Positions 44,657 through 56,329 of a stretch of DNA of 64,000 nucleotides are shown here, in pieces. The DNA comes from Teredinibacter franksiae. GTDB lineage: Bacteria > Pseudomonadota > Gammaproteobacteria > Pseudomonadales > Cellvibrionaceae. Within the stretch, counting starts at the first letter, position 1. Each line of letters begins with the position of its first letter. The translations under genes and the position numbers were made by a program. The notes beneath the pieces are model-generated. The model was not told the DNA's origin and searched no databases. It was given only the letters and a program-made list of their open reading frames with translations. The stretch covers positions 310,001 through 374,000 of the forward strand of contig NZ_JACJUV010000001.1 of NCBI RefSeq assembly GCF_014218805.1, in the 5' to 3' direction.

Positions 44657-45502
44657 GTGTCCACATTACCGAAAATACTCGTCTTTGATTCTGGTGCTGG
44701 TGGCCTAAGCATTGCGCGGGAGATTACAGCCGTGCTGCCACATTGCGATCTGGTTTATGCGGCCGACAACGCCATGTTTCCCTACGGCGAAATGGAAGAT
44801 GACCAATTAATCTCACGCGTACTAGAGGTTATGGGGCATTTAATCGAAAAATTTACGCCAGATGTAGCGGTCATTGCCTGTAATACCGCCAGCACCCTGG
44901 CACTGGAAGCCCTCAGGGCTCGATTTGGCACCACTTTTGTTGGCGTTGTCCCAGCTATCAAACCCGCGGCAAAAACGTCCTCAACGAGCGTTATCGGGCT
45001 TTTAGCAACACCGGCCACCGTCGAGCGTGAATACACCAACAACTTGGTTAAGGATTTTGCAGACCACTGCCTTGTTGTCCGCGTTGGCAGTAGCAAACTG
45101 GTTGAATATGCTGAAAATGAAATAGCGGGTAACCCGGCAAGTAACGAAGAACTTGAAGCGGAACTGCAAAAATTACTCACAACAACAAATCAAACCCCAA
45201 TGGACACCGTGGTACTCGCCTGCACCCACTTCCCCCTGCTTAAAGAGCGGTTCAACAGGTTAAACGGCTGGCGTAATGTGCAATGGGTAGACTCAGGTAG
45301 CGCTATAGCCAGAAGAGTTAAATTCCATCTCGAGGAAGCGGGCAAACTGAAACCCGCACAACTGCGCCCCCAGCCCTCGCTAATGCTCTATTTCACCGAT
45401 ACTGATACACACCCCAGCATCGCTAAATGTTACCAACAACATCTAATAGCCGATAATATTTTTGGCACAATATCAGCACACACCGGGGCGGTTAAAAACT
45501 AA
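44657..45502 (+). CDS. murI: Glutamate racemase
   Basis: Provides D-glutamate for peptidoglycan. It has 281 residues and a GTG start. Motifs: FDSGAGGLSIAREI near the start, the first cysteine in VIACNTAST, the second in VLACTHFPLL. Length is normal. A strong bidirectional terminator follows. Confidence 0.95.
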   Translation: MSTLPKILVFDSGAGGLSIAREITAVLPHCDLVYAADNAMFPYGEMEDDQLISRVLEVMGHLIEKFTPDVAVIACNTASTLALEALRARFGTTFVGVVPAIKPAAKTSSTSVIGLLATPATVEREYTNNLVKDFADHCLVVRVGSSKLVEYAENEIAGNPASNEELEAELQKLLTTTNQTPMDTVVLACTHFPLLKERFNRLNGWRNVQWVDSGSAIARRVKFHLEEAGKLKPAQLRPQPSLMLYFTDTDTHPSIAKCYQQHLIADNIFGTISAHTGAVKN

Positions 45503-45536
45503 AAAACCCCGGAAAGCTTACGCCCCCGGGGTTTTC
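45503..45536. terminator. Bidirectional terminator between murI and ppiD
   Basis: AAAACCCCGG and CCGGGGTTTT form the arms, with A and T runs outside, so it can serve both converging genes. Confidence 0.92.
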
Positions 45537-45567
45537 ATTTACCTAGAATCCCTACGTGGGGTTCAGA

Positions 45568-47442
45568 TCAATGTACTTTGATGCTAGAACTACCAATAAC
45601 ATTCTCTTGGTAAGCCGAACCTTCAAACCGACTGTTCTCACGACCTAACTGAGTTGATAAGCCCACCAGCTGCTGCGATTCCATTTCGCTAACTTCACCT
45701 GGCTTGCTCGAGGTAATCCCAATAAGCCGATAACTACCATCGGAGTTTTTATTGGTTTCGAAGGTTACAGCACTGTCAGCTAAAGCCGTTGCAAAAACTT
45801 TTTGGCGTGTTTGCGGATCGGAAACGGGTGCAGACCTTGAAGCATTCTCGTGGAATGTATAGGTGTATCCAAACTCACCGGCCAACGTTTCAGCCGTTGC
45901 CCCACCTTCGACAGCGGCGATAAATCCATCGGCCTTACTTTTAAGAACCTGCTCTACCGCTTTTTCTGTAAGTGTGCCGTTGATCTGCTCGCGAACTTCC
46001 GCCAGCGCCTTGAAACGCTCAGGTTGATGCTCTTTCACTCGCAAAACAATGGCTCGGTTAGCTGCCAGCTCGATAACACGGCTGTTATGTCCATCCACCA
46101 ACACTTCTGGATCAAAAGCCGCATTTCGAATTTGTACATTGGTAGCGATTTCGGTACCGCGTACACGTTCAAACAGTGGGCTAGCTTGTACCGTTAAACC
46201 CAACTCAGCAGCTGCACTGTCCAAGTTATCAGAGTCATAGGTAAGCTCTTCTAATAACTCCAAGTTGGCCGTAAAAATCTCTTCAGCTTTCCCGCGCTTC
46301 AGGCTAATTTCGATTGCACTTTTACGGTCTTCTAACGAAGGTGCTGCACGTACGCGCTTGTCCAGAACTTTAATGAAATGCACCCCAGAGTCACTTTTAA
46401 CCGGCGACGAAATACCACCCGTTTCCAGCGCTAGCACTGTATTTTGAAACTCTTCGGGGAAAACACCGTCGAGCATCACACCTAGTGCACCGCCGTTGCT
46501 CTTACTACCGGCATCATCTGAATAGGATTTCGCCAATTCGGCAAAATCTTCACCTGCGTTTAATTTTTCTTGCACTTCAGTAATTCGAGACGCTGAGTCA
46601 TCACCCTCATTGATTAAAATATGGGCGATATCAAATTCCGGAGTAGCATCAAACGCTGCTAATTCCAGCTGATATTGAACCTCAACCTCTTCGGCAGAAA
46701 CCTTTATACCTTGCGAAAGTTTACTTACCGAGAGTTCTATATAGTTAACCGACAATTTCTCCGGCTCAAGAAATTCAGATTGGTTATCTTGGTAGTAACC
46801 CTGAACGTCTTCATCGCTTACGCTAACAGCGTCTGCGATTCCATCTGCTGGCACATCAACCGTAAAAAACGAGCGCTGCTCATTGATAATGGCAACCAAA
46901 CTCGACTTTTCCATTTCAGTAATGAAAGAAGACGACTCTATTCCCGCATTAAGCTGACTGAGCACCATATTTTCGGCCATCTCCTGCTTGTACATAGCCG
47001 GTGATGAACCAATTCGCGCTAGCAAACTGCGATACAGTTGTGCATCGAATTTACCGTCTGTATGAAAATCCTGTTGCGCAACAATCAATGCGTTAACAGT
47101 ACTTTCCGAGATAGCCATTCCGCCCTTCTCGTTAGACGACAACATAGCTTCTTTCTTGGTGAGCCTATCGAGAACAGGCTGACGCAGATTCTCCTCTTTC
47201 AAGTAGTCTGCAGATGGGTCTACCCCCTGCTGGCCCAGCAAACGCTGACGCTGCAAGTAAACCTCTCGCTCAAGCTCCTGACGCGTAATAGTTCTACCTT
47301 CCACGCTAGCGGCGTCTGTTCCTGCTACAGAACCTAACCACGAGCTGCCAACACCGGTAATGACCATTGGTAATACAAAAAACAAGACAACAACCGACGC
47401 AACGACTGTTCCCTTTAAGTTATCTCTTAACCCCTGAAGCAT
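45568..47442 (-). CDS. ppiD: Periplasmic chaperone / peptidyl-prolyl isomerase PpiD
   Basis: An inner-membrane-anchored chaperone near the Sec translocon. It has 624 residues from ATG 47442: one helix (about 15-35), a SurA-like N domain, the parvulin domain (about 265-355: DIAHILINEG, FAELAKSYSDD, GGALGVMLDGVFPEEFQ) and a C-terminal chaperone part. The in-frame TTG at 47454 would add four residues. It follows hupB, the E. coli order. Confidence 0.92.
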   Translation of the reverse strand: MLQGLRDNLKGTVVASVVVLFFVLPMVITGVGSSWLGSVAGTDAASVEGRTITRQELEREVYLQRQRLLGQQGVDPSADYLKEENLRQPVLDRLTKKEAMLSSNEKGGMAISESTVNALIVAQQDFHTDGKFDAQLYRSLLARIGSSPAMYKQEMAENMVLSQLNAGIESSSFITEMEKSSLVAIINEQRSFFTVDVPADGIADAVSVSDEDVQGYYQDNQSEFLEPEKLSVNYIELSVSKLSQGIKVSAEEVEVQYQLELAAFDATPEFDIAHILINEGDDSASRITEVQEKLNAGEDFAELAKSYSDDAGSKSNGGALGVMLDGVFPEEFQNTVLALETGGISSPVKSDSGVHFIKVLDKRVRAAPSLEDRKSAIEISLKRGKAEEIFTANLELLEELTYDSDNLDSAAAELGLTVQASPLFERVRGTEIATNVQIRNAAFDPEVLVDGHNSRVIELAANRAIVLRVKEHQPERFKALAEVREQINGTLTEKAVEQVLKSKADGFIAAVEGGATAETLAGEFGYTYTFHENASRSAPVSDPQTRQKVFATALADSAVTFETNKNSDGSYRLIGITSSKPGEVSEMESQQLVGLSTQLGRENSRFEGSAYQENVIGSSSIKVH

Positions 47443-47477
47443 AATGAACCCCAAAAATTCCTGTGTATCCTGATACG

Positions 47478-47506
47478 AAAAAAGGCGCCCGTTAACTGCG
47501 CCTTTT
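47478..47506 (-). terminator. hupB terminator
   Basis: AAAAGGCGC/GCGCC-TTTTTT stem on the minus strand followed by T. It separates hupB from ppiD. Confidence 0.8.
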
Positions 47507-47714
47507 ATTTCATTGATATCTCGTGCTTAACGATTCTTTATTATAATTATTCTGCCAATACCGAAAATCTCGATCAGTGAATAACAGTTAAATTTGACTT
47601 CCGACCCAACCAATAAATTAATTTCGGCTACTCTGAGGAGGAGTTCGATATCGTTAAAGCTAATGAACCAACCAATATTCAGAGACAGTAGAATACCGGC
47701 CAGTGATTACCCGC

Positions 47715-47987
47715 TTAGTTGACGGCGTCCTTCAACGCTTTGCCAGCTTTAAAGCTTGGGATCTTCGCGGCTGCAATCTCAATAGGCGCACCTGTTTGAG
47801 GATTGCGACCGGTACGAGCGGCTCGTTCTTTTACCAAAAACGTACCAAACCCAACTAATGCAACCTGGTCACCTTCTTTGAGGGCACTAGCGATTGATTC
47901 AGTTACGGCATCGAGAGCTCGACCGGCTGCTGCTTTAGAAATATCTGCGGAAGCTGCAATGGCTTCAACCAACTCTGACTTATTCAC
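47715..47987 (-). CDS. hupB: DNA-binding protein HU-beta
   Basis: A 90-residue nucleoid protein. The beta-arm motif [30 protein letters not shown] and the N-terminus [27 protein letters not shown] are diagnostic. The start is GTG with SD GAGGGGAT. It lies in the order lon-hupB-ppiD. Confidence 0.96.
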   Translation of the reverse strand: MNKSELVEAIAASADISKAAAGRALDAVTESIASALKEGDQVALVGFGTFLVKERAARTGRNPQTGAPIEIAAAKIPSFKAGKALKDAVN

Positions 47988-48293
47988 TTTAATCCCCTCT
48001 TTTTATTGGATTAGTCAAATAGACACTAAAAGACTTTACTTTTGCGCACCCCAATCGAAATGATTGGTTGTCCGCCATATTGCACCGTGCAACGACGACA
48101 CCGCAAAGAATTGCGATTTATACCAACTGGCCGTATACCGGTCAAGAATGAAATACATTATTTAGCTGAGATGCGCATATCTGGCTGTATTTCGATCAAC
48201 CTAGGGGATATAACGGCCTCAGCCTAATTTTAAACACTCACAGTCCTGAGCTTTATACCGAGACCTTAAGCACAGTAACGATAAAAACCGAAT
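47988..48293. other. hupB upstream region
   Basis: A 306-bp stretch between lon and hupB. It should hold the hupB promoter; no clear -10/-35 pair or lon terminator could be picked out. No gene is supported. Confidence 0.5.
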
Positions 48294-50717
48294 TTAGTGG
48301 GTACTGATTCGATTCCCCTCCCCACCTCTACTTTTCGCCTGCGCCTGCGCCTCCAGCTCCTCGTACTCTTCATCGCTATATGGCTTGGGCGTATACTGTA
48401 ATGCAACCTGAAGTACTTGATCTATCCATTTTACAGGTTTAATAACCAGATCTTCTTTGATGTTATCGGGAATTTCACGTAAATCTGCCTCATTTCCATG
48501 TGGAATAATCACTGTTTTGATGCCGCCTCGATGAGCAGCTAACAGCTTTTCCTTCAATCCGCCAATTTTAAGCACTTCGCCACGCAGGGTGATTTCGCCG
48601 GTCATTGCGACATCGGCCTGCACGGGTATGTCGGTGAACACGGAAACAAGCGCCGTGCACATAGCAATACCCGCGCTGGGGCCATCTTTAGGCGTAGCGC
48701 CTTCTGGCACGTGGATATGCAAATCCCTATTTTCATGAAAATCGGGCTTTATACCCAAAAATTGAGCTCTAGAGCGTACAACGGTCATCGCGGCCTGAAT
48801 AGACTCCTGCATAACATCACCTAGGGAGCCCGTCTTTACCATTCGGCCCTTACCTTTGACGGCTGAGGCTTCAATGGTAAGCAATTCTCCGCCCACCTGA
48901 GTCCAGGCCAAACCGGTTACCTGTCCGATCTGATCCTCGCTTTCGGCCTTACCGTAGTCCGATTTGCGAACACCCAGATACTCTTCAAGTTTGTCCGGCT
49001 CAATATGAATGTTTTCGTTGGCCTTTGACTTCACATTTGCAGTAACAACTTTTCTGCAAATTTTTGCAATCTCCCGATCGAGACCACGAACACCAGCTTC
49101 CCTTGTGTAATAGCGAATCACATCCAGCATCGTTTCGTCAGCAACGGATATCTCGGCTGGCTTTAAACCGTTATTTTTTATTTGCTTTGGAATCAAGTAT
49201 CGACTGGCGATATTAACTTTTTCGTCCTCGGTGTAACCGGGGATGCGAATAACCTCCATACGATCCAATAATGGACCCGGGATATTCATGGTGTTTGAAG
49301 TACAAACAAACATAACATCCGAGAGATCGTAGTCAACTTCCAAGTAATGGTCATTGAACGAATTATTCTGTTCTGGATCAAGCACTTCCAGCAGCGCCGA
49401 CGCTGGGTCACCCCGGTGATCCATGCCCATTTTGTCGATTTCATCGAGTAAAAAAAGTGGGTTTTTAACGCCGACTTTCGACATTTTTTGCACGAGTTTA
49501 CCCGGCATAGAACCAATATAAGTTCGGCGATGACCACGAATTTCGGCCTCGTCTCGCACGCCTCCCAAGGCCATACGAACAAATTTACGATTAGTGGCGC
49601 GAGCAATAGATTCGCCCAGCGAAGTCTTACCAACGCCAGGAGGACCAACCAAGCAGAGAATGGGCCCCTTAACCTTCTTTACTCGCTGTTGAACCGCTAA
49701 GTATTCGAGAATTCGCTCTTTTACTTCTACAAGACCGTAGTGGTCTTGATTCAAAATTTCTTCTGCTCGCTGAAGGTCGTGGCGCACTTTACTGCGCTTT
49801 TTCCAGGGTAGGTTCACCACCCAATCGATATAGGCACGAACCACCGAGGCTTCGGCAGACATGGGCGACATGAGCTTAAGTTTGGATAGCTCGGCCTTGA
49901 CCTTACTTTCCGCCTCCTTACTCATTCCCGCTTCAACAATTTTTTTCTCGAGTTCCTCGGCTTCGCTAACCTCTTCGCCCATTTCACCCAGCTCTTTTTG
50001 AATGGCTTTCATTTGCTCATTCAAATAGTACTCGCGCTGGCTCTTCTCCATCTGCTTTTTCACGCGGCCGCGAATCTTTTTCTCAACTTGATACAAGTCT
50101 GCTTCGGCCTCCATAAGGCCGATAAGATGTTCAAGACGCTCGCGCACATCCGAGACTTCTAATATTTCCTGCTTTTGCGCAAGCTCAAGGCTCATATGAG
50201 CGGCAACAGTATCCGCTAAGCGGCCTGGGTCATCAATTCCACTCAGCGAAGTCATCACCTCTGACGGTACCTTCTTGCTGAGGTTCACATACTGCTCAAA
50301 CCGGGAAATAAGCGAACGGGTAAGTACATCCACTTCCCGCCCCTCGGCCTCATCGCGAGCAATGACGGAAATTTCCGCCATAAAGAAGTCTTCCTCCTCC
50401 TCGATAGCGTTTATTTGGGCTCGCTGCCGCCCCTCTACTAGCACTTTGACGGTGCCGTCTGGCAACTTCAATAACTGCAGTACCGTAGCGATAGTGGCAA
50501 ACTGATACAAATCGTCAATACTCGGCTCATCCACAGAAGCATGTTTCTGTGCAACCAACAGTATTTGTTTATCTTCTGTCATTGCCCTTTCCAGAGCAGC
50601 GATCGACTTCACCCTTCCAACAAAGAGCGGAATAACCATATGTGGGTATACCACTACGTCGCGTAGCGGTAACAGTGGGAGGCGATTATCGCCAACAACC
50701 ATATCTGACTGATCCAT
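48294..50717 (-). CDS. lon: ATP-dependent protease Lon
   Basis: A cytoplasmic AAA+ protease degrading misfolded and regulatory proteins. It has 807 residues: N domain ([23 protein letters not shown]), Walker [12 protein letters not shown], and the protease domain with the catalytic serine in [11 protein letters not shown] and the catalytic lysine in [14 protein letters not shown]. Length is normal. A sigma-32-like promoter precedes it. Confidence 0.97.
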   Translation of the reverse strand: MDQSDMVVGDNRLPLLPLRDVVVYPHMVIPLFVGRVKSIAALERAMTEDKQILLVAQKHASVDEPSIDDLYQFATIATVLQLLKLPDGTVKVLVEGRQRAQINAIEEEEDFFMAEISVIARDEAEGREVDVLTRSLISRFEQYVNLSKKVPSEVMTSLSGIDDPGRLADTVAAHMSLELAQKQEILEVSDVRERLEHLIGLMEAEADLYQVEKKIRGRVKKQMEKSQREYYLNEQMKAIQKELGEMGEEVSEAEELEKKIVEAGMSKEAESKVKAELSKLKLMSPMSAEASVVRAYIDWVVNLPWKKRSKVRHDLQRAEEILNQDHYGLVEVKERILEYLAVQQRVKKVKGPILCLVGPPGVGKTSLGESIARATNRKFVRMALGGVRDEAEIRGHRRTYIGSMPGKLVQKMSKVGVKNPLFLLDEIDKMGMDHRGDPASALLEVLDPEQNNSFNDHYLEVDYDLSDVMFVCTSNTMNIPGPLLDRMEVIRIPGYTEDEKVNIASRYLIPKQIKNNGLKPAEISVADETMLDVIRYYTREAGVRGLDREIAKICRKVVTANVKSKANENIHIEPDKLEEYLGVRKSDYGKAESEDQIGQVTGLAWTQVGGELLTIEASAVKGKGRMVKTGSLGDVMQESIQAAMTVVRSRAQFLGIKPDFHENRDLHIHVPEGATPKDGPSAGIAMCTALVSVFTDIPVQADVAMTGEITLRGEVLKIGGLKEKLLAAHRGGIKTVIIPHGNEADLREIPDNIKEDLVIKPVKWIDQVLQVALQYTPKPYSDEEYEELEAQAQAKSRGGEGNRISTH

Positions 50718-50749
50718 TTATAACCTCAAACTGGCGGATACAGGAGAGT

Positions 50750-50777
50750 ATTGGGGGCATGAACGCTAAATTACAAG
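50750..50777 (-). promoter_or_regulatory. lon: Sigma-32-like promoter of lon
   Basis: On the minus strand CTTGTAA is followed after 13 bases by CCCCCAAT, close to the heat-shock consensus CTTGAAA-N13-CCCCAT. The start codon lies about 33 bases after the -10. E. coli lon is also sigma-32 controlled. Confidence 0.7.
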
Positions 50778-50828
50778 CTCACTAGGCCTCCACAACCGCG
50801 AAAGCCACCAAACCCAAACACTACAGCC

Positions 50829-50853
50829 AAAAAAGGGCCATCGAAGGCCCCTT
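50829..50853 (-). terminator. clpX terminator
   Basis: GGGGCCTTCGATGGCCC hairpin followed by TTTTTT on the minus strand, between clpX and lon. Confidence 0.88.
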
Positions 50854-50904
50854 GTATGTACACATTATGATGCTGAGCCAAACAATTATTCGCCCAGCAG
50901 GCCT

Positions 50905-52194
50905 CTACTCTTCAGGAACGGCTTTAGCCGTGTCTAAATTTCCGTACACAACTAAGGGCTCAGACTCGCCCCTAATAACTGATTCATCAACCACTACCTT
51001 CTCTACATTTTCCTCAGACGGCAGCTTGTACATAGTTTCGAGCAAAACGTTTTCCATTATCGAACGTAAACCTCGGGCACCGGTTTTTCGCTCCATAGCT
51101 TTTTCGGCAACAGCGTCGAGCGCATCGTCGCGAAAATCGATTTCAACGTTCTCCATCTCGAACAACTTGCCGTACTGCTTAACCAGGGAGTTCTTAGGCT
51201 CTTTGAGGATAGTCACCAAAGCGTCTTTGTCCAACTCATCCAGCGTAGCAATCACCGGTAACCGGCCTACAAATTCTGGAATTAAGCCGTAACGTACCAA
51301 ATCTTCGGGCTCTAGGTCTTTTAGCGTTTCACCGACATTCTTACTGCCGTCTTTGCTCTTAACTTCTGCGCTAAAACCAATACCGCCTTTCTCTGAACGC
51401 TCTCGAATGACCTTATCCAAACCGGCAAATGCGCCGCCACAGATAAAGAGGATGTTAGAGGTATCTACCTGTAGGAATTCCTGCTGAGGGTGTTTGCGCC
51501 CCCCCTGAGGTGGTACCGATGCAATAGTGCCCTCGATAAGCTTCAGCAGCGCCTGCTGAACACCCTCACCCGATACATCTCGGGTGATAGAGGGGTTATC
51601 TGACTTACGTGAAATCTTGTCGATTTCATCAATGTAGACAATGCCCTGCTGGGCCTTTTCAACATCGTAGTCACATTTTTGCAGCAGCTTTTGAATAATA
51701 TTTTCTACGTCTTCACCTACGTAACCGGCCTCAGTGAGGGTCGTTGCGTCTGCGATGGTAAACGGTACATTGAGCAATCGAGCCAGCGTTTCGGCCAATA
51801 GGGTTTTACCGCTACCCGTGGGGCCCACCATAAGGATGTTACTCTTGCCCAACTCTACATCGTCTTTGTTCTTCTTCTGATCTCCGACGCGCAACCGCTT
51901 GTAATGGTTGTATACGGCAACAGCAAGCACCTTTTTAGCTTCTCGCTGACCAATGACGTAATCATCTAGGGTCGAGGATATCTCTTTGGGTACAGGAAGC
52001 CGATCACCACTACCTTCGGCAGCATTTTCCTGAATTTCCTCACGAATGATGTCATTACAGAGGTCTACACACTCATCACAGATGAAAACGGAAGGACCGG
52101 CAATTAACTTACGGACTTCATGCTGGCTTTTCCCGCAAAATGAACAGTAAAGCAGCTTGCCGCTATCTTCATTCTCACTACTATTGTCGGACAT
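50905..52194 (-). CDS. clpX: ClpXP unfoldase subunit ClpX
   Basis: The AAA+ unfoldase that feeds ClpP. From ATG 52194 it has 429 residues; the open frame extends 21 codons upstream without homology. It has a zinc domain with four cysteines ([18 protein letters not shown]), Walker [12 protein letters not shown], Walker [11 protein letters not shown], and the ClpP-contacting GGIGFSAEV. Order tig-clpP-clpX-lon is conserved. Confidence 0.96.
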   Translation of the reverse strand: MSDNSSENEDSGKLLYCSFCGKSQHEVRKLIAGPSVFICDECVDLCNDIIREEIQENAAEGSGDRLPVPKEISSTLDDYVIGQREAKKVLAVAVYNHYKRLRVGDQKKNKDDVELGKSNILMVGPTGSGKTLLAETLARLLNVPFTIADATTLTEAGYVGEDVENIIQKLLQKCDYDVEKAQQGIVYIDEIDKISRKSDNPSITRDVSGEGVQQALLKLIEGTIASVPPQGGRKHPQQEFLQVDTSNILFICGGAFAGLDKVIRERSEKGGIGFSAEVKSKDGSKNVGETLKDLEPEDLVRYGLIPEFVGRLPVIATLDELDKDALVTILKEPKNSLVKQYGKLFEMENVEIDFRDDALDAVAEKAMERKTGARGLRSIMENVLLETMYKLPSEENVEKVVVDESVIRGESEPLVVYGNLDTAKAVPEE

Positions 52195-52373
52195 TCTCGT
52201 CTCCAACCTACTTTCTTCGTTAAACCGGCCAACTCTGATACCGGTATTTGCATACAACCCGTAAAACTAGCGCCGAAACTCTTATTGTGGCCACCGCCCA
52301 CCACTAGTGTCAACTCACAGATAAGCGGTACTTTGTAAGTGATTGTGAAATTCAGCCACAACACTCACTGCCA

Positions 52374-53024
52374 TTAGGCATCTGCTAGCGAGCGATTCTC
52401 CAGTACCTGATCGATCAATCCGAATTTTTTGGATTCTTCTGCACTCATAAAATTGTCGCGCTCGGTGTCCCTTGCTACTTCCTCAACCGTACGACCTGTG
52501 TGCTTGGCCATAATGGTGTTCAAACGCTCACGAATCTTAAGGATTTCCTGAGCGTGGATATGGATATCCGTAGCTTGGCCTTGGGCACCACCCGAAGGCT
52601 GATGAATCATGGTTCGCGCATTAGGCAAACAACAACGCTTACCCTCGGCACCTGCAGCGAGCAGGAAAGCACCCATGCTACAGGCTTGGCCGATACACAT
52701 AGTGCTAACATCAGGCTTAATAAACTGCATGGTATCGTAGATAGACATCCCCGCTGTTACGGAACCCCCTGGCGAATTAATGTACAAGTGAATATCTTTG
52801 TCTGGGTTCTCTGCCTCCAGAAATAACAACTGGGCAACGACCAGGTTTGCCATGTGATCTTCAACCTGCCCAACCAGAAATATCACTCGCTCCTTTAACA
52901 GGCGCGAATAAATATCATAGGACCTTTCGCCCCGGGCTGTTTGTTCTACAACAATTGGAACCAGTGAATTCTCAACTCGGGTAGTTCCCGGTGTAGATCC
53001 ACCGTAAATGTCAATTGCGGACAT
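52374..53024 (-). CDS. clpP: ClpP protease proteolytic subunit
   Basis: The serine protease ring that pairs with ClpX or ClpA. It has 216 residues from ATG 53024, which has GGAG at 11 bases; an in-frame GTG four codons up is less likely. The nucleophile is in [12 protein letters not shown], the histidine in [10 protein letters not shown], and the aspartate in [11 protein letters not shown]. The propeptide is short. Confidence 0.96.
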   Translation of the reverse strand: MSAIDIYGGSTPGTTRVENSLVPIVVEQTARGERSYDIYSRLLKERVIFLVGQVEDHMANLVVAQLLFLEAENPDKDIHLYINSPGGSVTAGMSIYDTMQFIKPDVSTMCIGQACSMGAFLLAAGAEGKRCCLPNARTMIHQPSGGAQGQATDIHIHAQEILKIRERLNTIMAKHTGRTVEEVARDTERDNFMSAEESKKFGLIDQVLENRSLADA

Positions 53025-53158
53025 ATTTGTTTCCACTCCAGTTTGGCTAAATATCTGTTCAAGATTCCATAGTGTGGCTTTACATAGCGCATCAGAATGA
53101 ATGACGCTCTCGTAAAAATTACCCTATCGAATAAATACGCGAATAATAGTAAAAAAAC

Positions 53159-53186
53159 ATTATAAGGGCAGATTACCCACATACAA
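53159..53186 (-). promoter_or_regulatory. clpP promoter
   Basis: TTGTAT and TATAAT on the minus strand are spaced by 16 bases, 135 bases before the start. The rest of the 409-bp gap to tig holds the tig terminator and no gene. Confidence 0.6.
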
Positions 53187-53387
53187 TGATTGTAGACCCA
53201 AATCAGGCAAGATTATTCGTTACAACAGGGAATTCCCACTACATAAAAGCGTTAATGGCACACAACTATTCCCCTTCGGCACGTAATTGACTGCATATAA
53301 GGCAATTGCGCCGTTAGCCGCCTACCGCTATGACTGCAGACGCCCCAGCATATGTGGCGGTATTGCACAGATTGTACTGATTTTCAT

Positions 53388-53424
53388 CTGCGCAAAAAAA
53401 AAGCAGCCCCAGGCTGGAGCTGCT
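53388..53424 (-). terminator. tig terminator
   Basis: AGCAGCTCCAG/CTGGGGCTGCT hairpin followed by nine T on the minus strand. Confidence 0.92.
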
Positions 53425-53445
53425 TTTATGAGTACAAATTAGTAC

Positions 53446-54762
53446 CTACTGAGGGTTTTCAGCTGGCTTAACAACCTCTTCATAGCTTACTTTCTCGTCG
53501 GTAACCTTGGCCTGCTCTAGAAGCACATTAACTACCTGCTCTTCCAGTGCAGCGGCCTCTACACCGGCTAAAAGCTGCTCATTACCATAGTAGTAATTAA
53601 TCACCTGCTCAGGATCTTCGTAGGTGGCGGCTGTTTCCTCGACCAAGGAGCGCACCAGGTCTTTGTCAGCCTTCAGCCCTTTTTCCTTAACAAGTTCGGA
53701 AATCAACAGTGCCAACGCCGTTCTACGTTCAGCCTGAGTTTTAAACATGTCATCTGGAAGCAACGCCTTCAAATCTAGGTTTGCCGCCGCCTGACCATAC
53801 TGCTGGACCATTTGCTGTCGCAACGCATTAATTTCGCTGTCCACAAGTGCCGTAGGTAACTCAACAGGGTTGGCTTCCAACAGCGCATTCATTACCTGTT
53901 CTTTTAACTTGGCCTTAACGGCACGTAGCTTTTCTCGCTCCATGTTTTCTTTAACATCTTCGCGAAACTTTTCTTCGCCGCCCTCTTCAACGCCATACTT
54001 GGCGAAAAATTCATCGTTAAGAGCCGGGAGCTTCTCACCTTTCACCTCAGTGACCGTAACCTCAAACTCAGCTTCTTTGGCCCGAAGCGCTTCCTCTTGG
54101 TAATCCTCAGGGAATGTCGCGGTAACAGTGCCGGTTTCACCGGCTTTCATACCGATAATTCCCTTTTCAAAACCTGGAATCATCGCGCCAGAACCCAGCG
54201 TGAGGTTATGGCCGGTTGCGCTACCACCTTCAAAGGTTTCGCCTTCGACTTTACCTTCAAAATCAATAATTACCTGGTCACCTTTCTTGGACTTACGCTT
54301 AACTGGCGTCCAAGTGGCCTGAGCCTTCTGTAGGGACTCAATCATTTTGTCTAGATCGGAATCAACTATATCGGCTTCGTAGCGAGTAATCGCCAGCTCG
54401 TCCAAGCCTTTCAGCTCAACTTCCGGATAAACCTCGAAAGTGGCGACATATTCGATGTCTTTACCTTCTTCTAGCTGCTTAGGCTCAATGGCCGGCTGAC
54501 CAGCAGGGCGAATAGACTCTTTACTGACGGCATCGTAGAAGGTTCGCTGGATGGTATCGCCAACAACTTCCTGGCGAACACCCGCGCCGTATCGCTGCTT
54601 AACTACTTTGAAAGGAACCTTACCCTTACGAAAACCATTGATTCGAACTGACTTAGCCGCATCTTTCAGACGCTTTTCTACTTCCTGGTCTACAACATCG
54701 GCAGGTACGCCCACTGTTAATCGACGCTCAAGGCCAGACGTTGTTTCAATGGAAACTTGCAT
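53446..54762 (-). CDS. tig: Trigger factor
   Basis: The ribosome-bound chaperone. It has 438 residues: N-terminal ribosome-binding domain with the signature GFRKGKVP, the FKBP-type isomerase domain (about 160-245: GDQVIIDFEGKVEGETFEGG) and a helical C-terminal chaperone domain. It starts the tig-clpP-clpX group. Confidence 0.96.
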   Translation of the reverse strand: MQVSIETTSGLERRLTVGVPADVVDQEVEKRLKDAAKSVRINGFRKGKVPFKVVKQRYGAGVRQEVVGDTIQRTFYDAVSKESIRPAGQPAIEPKQLEEGKDIEYVATFEVYPEVELKGLDELAITRYEADIVDSDLDKMIESLQKAQATWTPVKRKSKKGDQVIIDFEGKVEGETFEGGSATGHNLTLGSGAMIPGFEKGIIGMKAGETGTVTATFPEDYQEEALRAKEAEFEVTVTEVKGEKLPALNDEFFAKYGVEEGGEEKFREDVKENMEREKLRAVKAKLKEQVMNALLEANPVELPTALVDSEINALRQQMVQQYGQAAANLDLKALLPDDMFKTQAERRTALALLISELVKEKGLKADKDLVRSLVEETAATYEDPEQVINYYYGNEQLLAGVEAAALEEQVVNVLLEQAKVTDEKVSYEEVVKPAENPQ

Positions 54763-54871
54763 TATGTTCCTCGTAATAATTCTCGAGCTCGCTGATTATT
54801 GGCGACCACCTAATACAGGTGATGTTGTCGCCAACCGCGCTACTCATCCAAGTAGTTAAATGGGATATGTA

Positions 54872-54956
54872 TGGTGCGGTCGGAGAGACTTGAACTCTCA
54901 CACCTTGCGGCACTAGAACCTAAATCTAGCGCGTCTACCAATTCCGCCACGACCGC
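54872..54956 (-). tRNA. tRNA-Leu(UAG)
   Basis: An 85-base class II tRNA with acceptor stem GCGGTCG/CGACCGC, anticodon loop TTTAGGT (anticodon UAG), a variable arm, T arm GAGTTCAAGTCTC and an encoded CCA. It lies upstream of tig. The stretch 54957-55144 upstream of it shows no gene; the 104-codon minus-strand frame there is antisense noise. Confidence 0.95.
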
Positions 54957-55144
54957 ATAATCTGTTCAATTACAACCAAAACCGCTACAACGTCGAAAAA
55001 CTGTAGCTAACCCTTTGTTTTTTAACAATAAATTCTTGTTTTTCCACAGTGGGGGTCAATTGAAGGGTGGCAATTGTGCCACAGTCATCCCGGGGGTTCA
55101 ACACAGGATGTATTGCCCCCTGCAGATTCTTGAACGAAGGTAGT

Positions 55145-56329
<1,185 letters not shown>

